The position numbers were made by a program, and so were the translations under genes. DNA of 64,000 bases from Chitinophaga deserti (GTDB lineage Bacteria > Bacteroidota > Bacteroidia > Chitinophagales > Chitinophagaceae): contig NZ_QFFK01000001.1 in the NCBI RefSeq assembly GCF_003149455.1, positions 687,935 through 751,934 of the forward strand, read 5' to 3'. A model generated the notes under the pieces. That model was not told the origin of the DNA. It saw only the letters and a list, made by a program, of their open reading frames with translations, and did not search any database. Each line of letters starts with the position of its first letter. Within the stretch, counting starts at the first letter, position 1. Positions 32,190 to 39,761 of this stretch are shown piece after piece.

Positions 32190-32738
32190 TTATTTTACCC
32201 AATAAGTATTCAGCACATTCCCGTTACTGAATTCCCGGGACGATACCAGGGTAAGCCCTTTTCTGTTAAATACCGGCGGAAAGGCAGGGATACCTCCCCC
32301 TAACAGCACCGGCACCGTAAATATCCTGTATTCATCAATCAGCCCCAGCTCCGTAAGCTGAGACACAATGGTGCCGCTCCCCAGGATCACTATATCTCCA
32401 CCTTCACTTTCTTTCAGCTCCCGTACAAAAGCCTCCATTGGCTCCTTTACGAGGTGGGCATTGTTCCAGTCCAACCTGGTCAGGGTATTGGAGAATACAT
32501 ATTTCGGCAGCTTATTCATTTGCTGCGTTACCGCCACGTTATTGTCAGTAGCTGTAGGCCAATAGCCCGCCATGAGATCATAAGTAATACGCCCAAACAG
32601 AATAGCCCCGCTGGAAAGCATCATTTTCTCACCATAGCCTTCATATTCGCCATCGGTATTATGCCAGTCGATCTCGCCATTGGGCCCGGCAAGATAGCCG
32701 TCTAAAGTAGCGAGGTTAGATACAAAAAGTTTACGCAT
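32190..32738 (-). CDS. Dihydrofolate reductase-family (RibD C-terminal-like) protein
   Basis: A 182-residue protein of the RibD_C/YwjB group, NADPH-binding relatives of dihydrofolate reductase whose physiological substrates are mostly unknown. It opens RKLFVSNLATLDGYLAGPNGEIDWH, has GAILFGRITYDLMAGYWPT for the cofactor pocket and the glycine-rich DIVILGSGTIVSQL near residue 120, and ends with LVSSREFSNGNVLNTYW. It is the last gene of a three-gene minus-strand operon (MFS transporter, DinB-like protein, this gene) with gaps of 12 and 9 bases. Such reductase-like genes often accompany drug-resistance functions, but no specific role follows from the sequence. Confidence 0.85.
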   Translation of the reverse strand: MRKLFVSNLATLDGYLAGPNGEIDWHNTDGEYEGYGEKMMLSSGAILFGRITYDLMAGYWPTATDNNVAVTQQMNKLPKYVFSNTLTRLDWNNAHLVKEPMEAFVRELKESEGGDIVILGSGTIVSQLTELGLIDEYRIFTVPVLLGGGIPAFPPVFNRKGLTLVSSREFSNGNVLNTYWVK

Positions 32739-32747
32739 GTAATTATT

Positions 32748-33257
32748 TTATGAGTAACGCATGGGCGGATATCCGAGGAGCCTCCGCCAGAGGCCCAGCT
32801 GGCCGATGCAATAAGATTCGCGGTCAACGCAATATAGGAACATATCCAGCAGGCTGATCTCATCCATTCCCGGCATGGGCCATGGGTTGGGTCCGTTCAG
32901 TTTTTCTGCAGTTGCATTGGCAAAGGCATCGCGCAGTATGGGTGTGATTCGTGCCCAATCTGCCCGCAGCGTGTCCAGCGAAGGGTATTCCGCATCGGCC
33001 TGTATGCCTTTATGATTTTCGAATAACGCGTGGGCCTGCTGCTTCTCCTGCAGCCCCAGCACATTGGCCAGTTCAAACCGCTCCTGTACCAGGCTTCCCG
33101 CCAGCCATACGGGGTGGTTTGCCGGGGTATCGAGCCGCTTCCGGGCATCGGCCTCCGAAATCCCTTCCAGCACATTGTTGAACATAGGCGTATGCCCGTC
33201 GTACAGCAGCAAAAAAGCAGCCACCTTACCGGTTTGCGAAACGTCTTGCGTAGTCAT
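32748..33257 (-). CDS. DinB-like four-helix protein
   Basis: A 169-residue protein with the four-helix pattern of the DinB/YfiT superfamily (metal-dependent, thiol-dependent transferase relatives). Helix 1 has FLLLYDGHTPMFNNVLEGI. The segment TPANHPVWLAGSLVQERFELANVLG matches the family helix that carries the first metal His. The last helix, DRESYCIGQLGLWRRLLG, is in the place of the usual HExxHxGQ but has lost both His, so a classical metal site may be missing. The function is unknown. It is the middle gene of the MFS-DinB-DHFR operon, 12 bases after the transporter. Confidence 0.65.
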   Translation of the reverse strand: MTTQDVSQTGKVAAFLLLYDGHTPMFNNVLEGISEADARKRLDTPANHPVWLAGSLVQERFELANVLGLQEKQQAHALFENHKGIQADAEYPSLDTLRADWARITPILRDAFANATAEKLNGPNPWPMPGMDEISLLDMFLYCVDRESYCIGQLGLWRRLLGYPPMRYS

Positions 33258-33269
33258 GTTGTACAGTTT

Positions 33270-34553
33270 TTATGCGATTTTCAATAAATGTGAATATGCC
33301 CTGGTGCGCTTTGCTATCAGCGTCACCATCAGTCCTACCAGGCCTGTCAGTGTAAAGAGCAGCGCAATGCCCCTGTCGAGCCCGGTACCGAACCAGGGAC
33401 CAAGGATATCGGCCCCCTGCCCTGTTGTCATAAATGGAATGAAGAAGAAATGTGCAACCGGGCCAATCATAATTGCCGTTAACGGAGAAGCAGCCTGCTC
33501 TATGCTTTGCGCAAATCCGAAAACGCGGCCCTGCCGCTCCAGCGGTATCACTTTCTGTATGATGGTTTGCTCCGCCGCTTCCACTACAGGGATGAGGCAG
33601 AGGTAGGCGAACATACCCACGGCCAGTAAAACGATAGATGCCTGCAGGGCGAAGAAGATGCAGATAGTCCACATCACGATGTTGCAGGTAAACAGGGTAC
33701 GTACCGGCTGCTTACCCAGCCCGGTTTTGGAAATGGTGATCCCTCCCACTATGAAGCCCAGGCTCAGCACCCCCCAAAGGGTACCCCAGACTTCCACCGA
33801 TACCAGCGACAGGCCATAAGGATCCATCAGTGCCATGAATACACCGCCGAGGAAGTTATTGAAGGTATTGAAGAAGATGAGTCCGAAAAGACCGGGGATC
33901 TGCCTGACTATCCGGATAGTACCATTCACATCGAGGCGCGGCTTATCGCTGTGTGATTCCACTTGGAGTGTTTCTTCCATCTTCACAAACCAGAGATGCA
34001 GTATGCAAAGCAATGTTCCTGCCACGGCGGCGGCCATCGTCCAGAAAATGCCCAGCAGTCCTATAGCAAGACCGCTGAACACTGATGCCACGAGGAAAGC
34101 AGTGCCATTGGCAGTGCCTACCATACCATTGGCCTTATCCCGCTTATCTTCCGGCACCAGGATCGTTACAACGGTAGGCAGGGTAATGTACCGGAGGTTA
34201 CCCGATAATGCCCCCATGAGCGCCAATACGATAAATACCCACAGCATGGGACTGTCTGCATGTTTGAATGCTTCCGGCGGCGTAATGGCATATACAGCGC
34301 CCGCCAGCGCAAAGCACACCAGGGAGCCGATGCTCGAAAGCATCATTACATGCTTCTTTTTGTAGTGATCTACCAGCGAGCCGAGGTAAAAGCCGGATAC
34401 TGCCACGGTACCGATGTAAATACCCGCCATCCACGATGTAGCGAGTACAGATCTCGTTTCCAGGTACACCCAGAAAGTGACGGCGAACCATACGAATGTA
34501 TTGGTAATGCCTGCCACGATGGAATTGATGAGAATTGCATAGAACGGTTTCAT
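33270..34553 (-). CDS. MFS transporter, DHA3-type efflux pump
   Basis: A 427-residue inner-membrane carrier with about twelve hydrophobic helices. The first helix (MKPFYAILINSIVAGITNTFVWFAVTFW), the loop LGSLVDHYKKKHVMML between helices 2 and 3 (the A motif DxxxKK) and the late PLERQGRVFGFAQSIEQ loop resemble MefA/macrolide-efflux and enterobactin-exporter-type proteins of the DHA3 family. Proton-driven export of a small drug-like molecule is the likely job. It is the first gene of the operon with a DinB-like and a DHFR-like gene, which supports a detoxification theme. Start Met 34553 is the only good one. Confidence 0.85.
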   Translation of the reverse strand: MKPFYAILINSIVAGITNTFVWFAVTFWVYLETRSVLATSWMAGIYIGTVAVSGFYLGSLVDHYKKKHVMMLSSIGSLVCFALAGAVYAITPPEAFKHADSPMLWVFIVLALMGALSGNLRYITLPTVVTILVPEDKRDKANGMVGTANGTAFLVASVFSGLAIGLLGIFWTMAAAVAGTLLCILHLWFVKMEETLQVESHSDKPRLDVNGTIRIVRQIPGLFGLIFFNTFNNFLGGVFMALMDPYGLSLVSVEVWGTLWGVLSLGFIVGGITISKTGLGKQPVRTLFTCNIVMWTICIFFALQASIVLLAVGMFAYLCLIPVVEAAEQTIIQKVIPLERQGRVFGFAQSIEQAASPLTAIMIGPVAHFFFIPFMTTGQGADILGPWFGTGLDRGIALLFTLTGLVGLMVTLIAKRTRAYSHLLKIA

Positions 34554-34671
34554 GCGAAGCGGTTACTTGGTTAAATGGTTTCCGGGTTTAAAGGATAATG
34601 CAATAGTACGTCCATTCCGGGATACGGATGATGGCAGGAAGCGACAAGTTTCAGGGGTTATCGGGCCAGTT

Positions 34672-34872
34672 TCAGTTGTCCAGCTGGCGGTACCGGAACT
34701 GGTCGCGGATAAAGCGGTTGAAGAACTGGCCTTTGGAAAAGGCCTGCAGCATGCGGGCGTACAGATCAGGAGGAACCGGCTGGTAAGCATACACCTTCCC
34801 TGTAACGAAAGTAATAACGAGCACTTCCGTTTCCGGGTTATAGCGCATGTGACTGATGACGGTAGACGGCAT
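34672..34872 (-). CDS. KTSC-domain small protein
   Basis: A 66-residue cytoplasmic protein made of a single KTSC domain: the front strands HMRYNPETEVLVITFVTGKVYAYQ and the VPPDLYARMLQAFSKGQFFNRFIRD helix are typical. KTSC domains are small beta-rich modules named for a motif in lysyl-tRNA-synthetase-linked proteins, and are often encoded alone. The biological role is unknown, with nucleic-acid binding the usual guess. It begins nine bases after the stop of a 56-residue membrane protein on the same strand, so the two are cotranscribed. Confidence 0.75.
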   Translation of the reverse strand: MPSTVISHMRYNPETEVLVITFVTGKVYAYQPVPPDLYARMLQAFSKGQFFNRFIRDQFRYRQLDN

Positions 34873-34881
34873 GGCGAATCA

Positions 34882-35052
34882 TTATTCGTCATGGCCACCG
34901 CCGGCCCGGGTATTATCCGGGTCGTAAGGAGGCACGTTGCGGTTGATGAGTTTCCCCTGTCCTTTGTCGCGCGTTTTGCGGTTCTGCTGGATGAACACAT
35001 ACAGCAGAATTACTCCGGCGAGCACGATGAATGCAAGAAGTCCGGTAGACAT
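34882..35052 (-). CDS. Small single-helix membrane protein, 56 residues
   Basis: A short gene: MSTGLLAFIVLAGVILLYVFIQ forms one N-terminal transmembrane helix, followed by a basic stretch (QNRKTRDKGQGK) and a polar tail VPPYDPDNTRAGGGHDE. The positive segment right after the helix predicts the tail is cytoplasmic. I do not recognise the family. Support comes from the clean frame, a start and stop in tight spacing with the KTSC gene downstream, and a plausible hydrophobicity profile. Confidence 0.6.
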   Translation of the reverse strand: MSTGLLAFIVLAGVILLYVFIQQNRKTRDKGQGKLINRNVPPYDPDNTRAGGGHDE

Positions 35053-35242
35053 GAGCGTTTTTTTCTCTCAATAGCGGAAGAATGATGCCAGAATGGCTTC
35101 CCTGCGGGGGATGGCGACCAGGGTAAGAGAGGATTCCCCGCGCTGTAGATATAATTCCACGGCGATTTCTGCCTGTGATGGGAAAGGCGTAAATTAGGAT
35201 ACCGGCATGGTTGTTGGCCGGAACCATCTAAATCAGCAGTTT

Positions 35243-35362
35243 ATGAACAAATTCTGGAGAGCACTTATAGCGGGTTACGGCGCTAAGAAACTGGGCGGAG
35301 GATGCCTCAGCACCATTCTTATTTTCCTGCTCATTTACTGGGCGCTGGGGCATTGCGGTTGA
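35243..35362 (+). CDS. Small membrane protein, 39 residues
   Basis: A 40-codon gene starting MNKFWRALIAGYGAKKLGGG and continuing into a hydrophobic helix CLSTILIFLLIYWALG that ends HCG. The amphipathic Gly/Lys start and Gly-rich turn before the helix look like other short Bacteroidota inner-membrane proteins, but I do not recognise a named family. It faces the K+ channel gene (stops 14 bases apart) and is divergent from the 56-residue membrane protein 190 bases upstream. Confidence 0.6.
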   Translation: MNKFWRALIAGYGAKKLGGGCLSTILIFLLIYWALGHCG

Positions 35363-35376
35363 TGAAAGGAGAAGTG

Positions 35377-36192
35377 CTATAGTTTAGCCCCGCAAAATTT
35401 ACAATACTTAGCATCTGTATCATGCCCTTCCCGCCCACAGCCCGGGCAGGCATTGGTGGAATGACCTTTATCCTTAAAGGCATGGGCCATTTCGGTAGTA
35501 ACGATGCCGGTTGGCACTGCGATGATACCATAACCCAGCAGCATGATAAAGCTCGCGATAAACTTACCCAGTGGTGTAGCGGGCGCCACATCTCCATACC
35601 CGACAGTTGTGATGGTAACGATGGCCCAGTATACGGATTGCGGGATACTGGAGAATCCTTCATTCTCATCTTCCACCAGGTAAATAACAGAGCCAAGGAT
35701 GATCACGCAGGTGAGTACGAAAAGGATGAATATGCTGATCTTGCGTAGACTCCTGCCGATTGCTACGGTCAGGAAGCGCATTTCTGAAATGAACTGTACG
35801 AGGCGGAAAACCCGGAAGATGCGGAGCAGCCGCAGTGCACGTAGTACCAGTAACGATTGCGCACCCACGAAAGCAAAGCTGAGATAGGTGGGTATAACTG
35901 CAAGGAGATCGATGATCCCCAGGAAGCTGAACATGTATTTAACCGGCCTGCGGATGGTGATTAGCCGGAGGATGTATTCAATGGTAAACAGGATGGTAAA
36001 CACCCATTCGAGGACATAAAAAAGGCCGCCGTAGCGGCTATGGAGGGTGGCCACGCTATCGAGCATGACCACGAGAATACTGGAAAGGATAAACCCGAGC
36101 AAGGCAATATCAAATGCTTTGCCGGCGGGAGTATCGGATTCAAAAATGATGCGCTGCAGCCGGATCTGCCAGGCTTTCGGTTCCCTTTGCAT
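35377..36192 (-). CDS. Voltage-gated potassium channel with C-terminal zinc ribbon
   Basis: A 271-residue six-helix channel. S1-S3 lie within residues 27-107. S4 (115-131) carries regularly spaced arginines (RALRLLRIFRVFR), the voltage sensor. The pore loop has the K+ selectivity filter TTVGYG (195-200), and S6 follows (212-236). The tail is unusual: cysteines 249, 252, 264 and 267 form a CPGC...CKFC zinc ribbon instead of a nucleotide-binding or RCK domain. Start choice: Met 36192 overlaps the stop of the upstream gene by one base (TAATG), indicating translational coupling; the longer start at 36225 would lie inside that gene. The channel probably sets membrane potential or K+ flux. Ligands are unknown. 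Confidence 0.9.
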   Translation of the reverse strand: MQREPKAWQIRLQRIIFESDTPAGKAFDIALLGFILSSILVVMLDSVATLHSRYGGLFYVLEWVFTILFTIEYILRLITIRRPVKYMFSFLGIIDLLAVIPTYLSFAFVGAQSLLVLRALRLLRIFRVFRLVQFISEMRFLTVAIGRSLRKISIFILFVLTCVIILGSVIYLVEDENEGFSSIPQSVYWAIVTITTVGYGDVAPATPLGKFIASFIMLLGYGIIAVPTGIVTTEMAHAFKDKGHSTNACPGCGREGHDTDAKYCKFCGAKL

Positions 36193-36461
36193 TACTCGTC
36201 CTCGTCTTCTTCCTCTTCGAGCCACTCCAGGTATGCGTAATACCAGTCTTCCAGCTCTTCCAGCAGCTGCTGTTTCTTTTCAGGCTCACCATGGAAGTAT
36301 TCTTCCACGTTATCGATTTCTTCCACGATATCGATATAAGCCATCTCTTCATCTTCTTCCACACGCTTCGCAAAGAACCGGGGCTTTTCCGTATGGAAAA
36401 TATACTCGTTGTCCGGGTCCGTCACGGGATCATCTGCAATCATGAACTTCGGTAGTGCCAT
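36192..36461 (-). CDS. Small acidic protein coupled to K+ channel
   Basis: An 89-residue, very acidic protein (more than 25 Asp/Glu), beginning MALPKFMIADDPVTDPDNEYIFHTEKPRF and ending in a Glu/Asp run after the helix QQLLEELEDWYYAYLEWLEEE. It is soluble, probably mostly helical in the second half, with no known domain. Its stop codon overlaps the start codon of the channel gene by one base, so the two proteins are made together and it may be a cytoplasmic partner or chaperone of the channel (inference). Confidence 0.7.
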   Translation of the reverse strand: MALPKFMIADDPVTDPDNEYIFHTEKPRFFAKRVEEDEEMAYIDIVEEIDNVEEYFHGEPEKKQQLLEELEDWYYAYLEWLEEEEDEDE

Positions 36462-36621
36462 TGGAATCGTTTTAGTTAAAAACCAGTAAATACAAAAGTA
36501 TGGATTTAACCGGTTCCGGAGTACATCAAATTCCGGTATAAGTTTTTAAGCGCCGGTAAACCGTTTACGACAGCAGTATACACTTAAAAAAATTCTCTTT
36601 TCCGGATTTCATAAATCCACT

Positions 36622-36629
36622 TACCTTTG
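36622..36629 (+). promoter_or_regulatory. Bacteroidota -7 box for GntR-type regulator
   Basis: TACCTTTG fits TAnnTTTG exactly and lies 15 bases before the ATG at 36645, implying a very short leader. The putative operator starts four bases downstream. Confidence 0.5.
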
Positions 36630-36633
36630 CAAA

Positions 36634-36649
36634 CATCTGATGATATGAC
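36634..36649 (+). promoter_or_regulatory. Putative GntR operator, site 1 (autoregulatory)
   Basis: CATCTGATGATATGAC matches 14 of 16 bases with the site before the neighbouring transporter gene. It overlaps the expected transcription start and the start codon, a position suited to repression. Confidence 0.5.
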
Positions 36650-37316
36650 GAACCATGATACCATACTGAGAAGAAACAGCCTGGCCGACGATGTGGCTGC
36701 CAGCCTGCAGGGCATGATCTCGCAGGAGAAGTATGCAGTGGGCGACCGCCTGCCTTCCGAGCCTGAGCTCATGTTGCAGTTTGGCGTAGGCCGCAGTACC
36801 GTGCGTGAAGCAGTAAGGCTGCTGGTGAATGCCGGTATGCTGCGCGTGCAGCAGGGGCAGGGCACTTTCGTTACCTCGCGCCAGCCCCTTACCGGTGGCC
36901 TCGGCCGGAAGCTTCATACGGCAGACTATCAGGAACTCAATGAAGTACGGCTGCTCCTCGAAGTGAAGATCGCGGAAAAGGCAGCGCTGAACCGTACCAA
37001 AGATGACCTTACCCGCATGAAGACCTACCTCCGTGCCCGCGAAAAATTCGCCAAAGCCGGCAATGTAGACGCTACCATGCAGGCCGATGTGCATTTCCAT
37101 ACCAGTATTGCCGTGGCATCCAAAAACAGCATCATGCTGGAACTGTATCAGACCATTGCCACTCATATGCTGCAGTCGTTTAAAGACCGGCATAAAGACA
37201 CCAGCGATTTCATTGGCACACAATCCATGCACAAAGCACTGCTCGACGCCATTGTGGATCAGAATCCTGCAGATGCATTGCTTTGGGCCACACGGATCAG
37301 CACACACAGCCGTTAA
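36645..37316 (+). CDS. GntR-family regulator, FadR (FCD) subgroup
   Basis: A 223-residue repressor-type regulator. The N-terminal winged helix (DDVAASLQGMISQEKYAVGDRLPSEPELMLQFGVGRSTVREAVRLLVNAGML) is textbook GntR. The C-terminal about 140 residues form the all-helical FCD effector domain with the acidic/His metal positions (LNEVRLLLEVKIAEKAAL, then DVHFHTSIAVASKNSIM). FCD domains usually bind organic acids or sugar acids via a metal. An upstream TTG (36627) also opens the frame, but ATG 36645 fits the family. The following gene, 43 bases on, is an Fsr-like MFS exporter with the same motif before it, so the regulator likely controls both itself and the transporter. Confidence 0.9.
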   Translation: MTNHDTILRRNSLADDVAASLQGMISQEKYAVGDRLPSEPELMLQFGVGRSTVREAVRLLVNAGMLRVQQGQGTFVTSRQPLTGGLGRKLHTADYQELNEVRLLLEVKIAEKAALNRTKDDLTRMKTYLRAREKFAKAGNVDATMQADVHFHTSIAVASKNSIMLELYQTIATHMLQSFKDRHKDTSDFIGTQSMHKALLDAIVDQNPADALLWATRISTHSR

Positions 37317-37337
37317 ACCATTTCTTTACACTATAAA

Positions 37338-37353
37338 CATCAGATGATCTGAC
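37338..37353 (+). promoter_or_regulatory. Putative GntR operator, site 2 (before MFS gene)
   Basis: CATCAGATGATCTGAC contains the perfect palindrome TCAGA-TGA-TCTGA and ends six bases before the transporter start codon. It is the better of two matching sites; the other precedes the regulator gene. Confidence 0.55.
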
Positions 37354-37359
37354 ATTAAA

Positions 37360-38586
37360 ATGGAAACTACGCTTGAAACGGAAGACCGGCAGGCACAAGC
37401 CAGGCAAGTGGCGGAGAAAACCGCATTCTCCGTACTGATAGCCCTGAGCTTTACACACCTGCTGAACGACACTATTCAGTCCCTCATCCCCGCCATTTAC
37501 CCCATGGTGAAGGACTCCCTTTCTCTCAGCTTCTCACAGGTAGGGCTGATCACTTTAACCTTCCAGCTGTCTGCCTCCATTCTGCAGCCGCTGGTAGGCC
37601 TTTATACTGATAAGCGCCCGCAGCCCTATTCCCTCGCTATCGGCATGGGCTTTACCCTGCTGGGGCTTCTTTGCCTTGCCATGGCGCATTCCTTCCCCAT
37701 CGTTCTGGTATCAGTAGCACTGGTGGGCGTAGGCTCGGCAGTGTTCCACCCCGAGGCATCGCGGCTGGCTTATATGGCATCAGGCGGCAGGCATGGCATG
37801 GCACAATCACTGTTCCAGGTGGGAGGTAATACCGGCAGCTCTCTCGGTCCCTTACTGGCTGCGGCCATCATTGTACCGTTCGGGCAATCCAGCGTGGCCT
37901 GGTTCTCCCTCATTGCATTGCTGGCTATATTCGTGATGCTCCGTATCAGCAAATGGTACCTCGGCAATACGCATCGGATTAAACCGAAGAAGCAGGCGCA
38001 GTTTGCAGCGGTACAGCTGTCTAAAGGCAAGGTCGCCTTTGCGCTGTTCATCCTGTTGCTGCTGATTTTCTCCAAGTACTTCTACATGGCGAGCCTCACC
38101 AGCTATTACACCTTTTACCTGATGGGTAAGTTCAACGTATCCGTACAGCATGCGCAGATCTACCTGTTTGTGTTCCTCTTCGCCATTGCCGCAGGTACCT
38201 TCATCGGCGGCCCCATAGGCGACCGTATAGGCCGCAAATACGTGATCTGGATATCTATCCTCGGCGTGGCGCCTTTCGCGCTTTTAATGCCCCATGCAAC
38301 CCTTTTCTGGACGGTTATCCTGAGCGTATTCATCGGGGTGATCCTGTCTTCCGCATTCTCGGCCATCCTCGTATATGCGCAGGAACTGGTGCCGGGTAAA
38401 GTAGGCATGATTGCCGGCCTCTTCTTCGGGTTCGCATTCGGTATGGCCGGCGTAGGCTCTGCATTGCTGGGCGAACTGGCAGACCGTACCAGCATCTACT
38501 ACGTGTACGAAGTATGTGCTTATTTACCCCTTATCGGGCTTTTAACCGGCTTCCTGCCCAATATCGAAGGCAGCCGTAAGAAATAA
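37360..38586 (+). CDS. MFS transporter, fosmidomycin-resistance (Fsr)-like
   Basis: A 408-residue carrier with twelve hydrophobic helices. The first helix SVLIALSFTHLLNDTIQSLIPAIYPM and the motif LVGLYTDKRPQPYSLAIGMGF between helices 2 and 3 are characteristic of the Fsr branch, whose founding member exports fosmidomycin. A second DRIGRK motif follows helix 8. It probably exports a small acidic compound; the natural substrate is unknown. A GntR/FCD gene lies just upstream and a palindromic site is found within six bases of the start codon, so expression is likely induced when the regulator's ligand is present. A strong terminator follows. Confidence 0.88.
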   Translation: METTLETEDRQAQARQVAEKTAFSVLIALSFTHLLNDTIQSLIPAIYPMVKDSLSLSFSQVGLITLTFQLSASILQPLVGLYTDKRPQPYSLAIGMGFTLLGLLCLAMAHSFPIVLVSVALVGVGSAVFHPEASRLAYMASGGRHGMAQSLFQVGGNTGSSLGPLLAAAIIVPFGQSSVAWFSLIALLAIFVMLRISKWYLGNTHRIKPKKQAQFAAVQLSKGKVAFALFILLLLIFSKYFYMASLTSYYTFYLMGKFNVSVQHAQIYLFVFLFAIAAGTFIGGPIGDRIGRKYVIWISILGVAPFALLMPHATLFWTVILSVFIGVILSSAFSAILVYAQELVPGKVGMIAGLFFGFAFGMAGVGSALLGELADRTSIYYVYEVCAYLPLIGLLTGFLPNIEGSRKK

Positions 38587-38607
38587 CCTCCATTGCCTGC
38601 TAACCCA

Positions 38608-38652
38608 AAAGGGCCGCTTCCTGTGTTGCATAAACAAGGGAAGTGGCCCTTT
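38608..38652 (+). terminator. Terminator after Fsr-like MFS gene
   Basis: A 14-bp stem AAAGGGCCGCTTCC / GGAAGTGGCCCTTT (one G-U) with a 17-base loop lies 22 bases after the stop codon. Confidence 0.82.
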
Positions 38653-38681
38653 CTGATAATATCGTATCAAAATCGGGATAA

Positions 38682-38768
38682 TCATCCTTCAGTGATCCTT
38701 CAGTCATCCTTCGGTGATCCTTCAGTGAAGCCCCCCCTTTTACTGAAGGATGACTGAAGGATCACCGA
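38682..38768. repeat. 11-bp-period repeat with inverted arm (element B)
   Basis: Four direct 11-base units (consensus TSATCCTTCRG, 38682-38725) are followed by TGAAG, a C7 run and TTT, then the reverse complement of about two and a half units (38742-38768). The arms can pair in two registers: 17 perfect bases with 38710-38726, or 23 of 25 with 38691-38715. The element lies between the terminators of two convergent genes, as does element A at 15001, which has the same 11-base period and arm design but an unrelated sequence. Confidence 0.85.
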
Positions 38769-38878
38769 ACAATGGCAGTTCAATAGACTGATAATGAATA
38801 GCTTATGAAATGCCCAAAAACAGGGCGTAAACGGCACTTTTGATAGTATATTAACCACTTATAGAATACCCAGTAAAT

Positions 38879-38918
38879 AAAGAAGGGATATCGCCTGCTG
38901 ATGCGATATCCCTTCTTT
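38879..38918. terminator. Terminator for DUF2490 gene (possibly bidirectional)
   Basis: A perfect 16-bp inverted repeat AAAGAAGGGATATCGC / GCGATATCCCTTCTTT with an 8-base loop lies 22 bases past the end of the minus-strand gene. A- and T-ends allow use from both sides. Confidence 0.85.
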
Positions 38919-38940
38919 AATTGTTGTAAGGTGAATCCTT

Positions 38941-39666
38941 TTAAAGCCGGACGTAGGTAGCAAGCTGAATCACGTTGTTCGTGACACGGCTGGTATGCTG
39001 CCCATTGAAGCGGAGCGTGTAATGGTGGAGATACCCCACTTCCGCGTCGAACTTAGAATTGAAACGGTAACCAATTGCCCCGTATGCCCGGTTCTGGTCG
39101 AAGGTATGGCTGTTGGCATACTGGTTCTTCGCGAAATTGAGGAAAACCTCATTTTGCACCGCGCCGAACATGCCTTTGGTAAAGCCCGCCTGTCCGCTGA
39201 AAGGCAACAGTCCGCGCACGAAATACCTTACCCGGTGCGACATGTTGGATGCCACCTTCGAGACTTCACCATCCAGCGACCTTGTCACCGGAATAAACCG
39301 CTGCTCCACCCGCAGGCGGTGCTGCAGGGGCATGAACTTCGCGATATTGTGGGTAACAATCAACTGCTCCCAGATACGATGCTCGGAGATGAATGTTCCG
39401 AGCGTTTTATTACCCACCAGCGCATAACCCGCTGTGAGAACAACGTTCTTCCGCGCATGAAAATTGATACCCGGCCTTACGATATAGGTTTGCAGCGTTT
39501 CCCATTTATCGTTACTGCGCAGCTGTCCGTCGAAATGGATACTGAACTTGGTATCCGGTATGCGGACGGTGGAGAAATTGGCAAACCAGCCGCTGAACTG
39601 GCTTTGCTGGGCCATTACGGAGGCGCTTTGGATGAGGAGCGCACATATTAAAAGTGATCTGATCAT
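38941..39666 (-). CDS. DUF2490 outer-membrane protein
   Basis: A 241-residue exported protein. Met 39666 opens a signal peptide (MIRSLLICALLIQSASVMAQ); the frame runs to 39702 but those residues are not family-like. The mature part is the DUF2490 pattern: GWFANFSTVRIPDTKFSIHFDGQLRSNDKW, then GYALVG, EHRIWEQLI, LQHRLRVEQRFI and RVRYFVRG. These alternate aromatic/polar strands of a small outer-membrane beta-barrel, closed by a final strand NNVIQLATYVRL. The function of the family is unknown. It is monocistronic and divergent from the YheT-like hydrolase gene. Confidence 0.8.
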   Translation of the reverse strand: MIRSLLICALLIQSASVMAQQSQFSGWFANFSTVRIPDTKFSIHFDGQLRSNDKWETLQTYIVRPGINFHARKNVVLTAGYALVGNKTLGTFISEHRIWEQLIVTHNIAKFMPLQHRLRVEQRFIPVTRSLDGEVSKVASNMSHRVRYFVRGLLPFSGQAGFTKGMFGAVQNEVFLNFAKNQYANSHTFDQNRAYGAIGYRFNSKFDAEVGYLHHYTLRFNGQHTSRVTNNVIQLATYVRL

Positions 39667-39761
39667 ATATTCAAAAATAATACACGATCCGGGCGCAACC
39701 AACCCTCCGGCAACCGTTTAACCGTTAAATCTTACCTTTACGATATTAAATTCCAGTAAAC

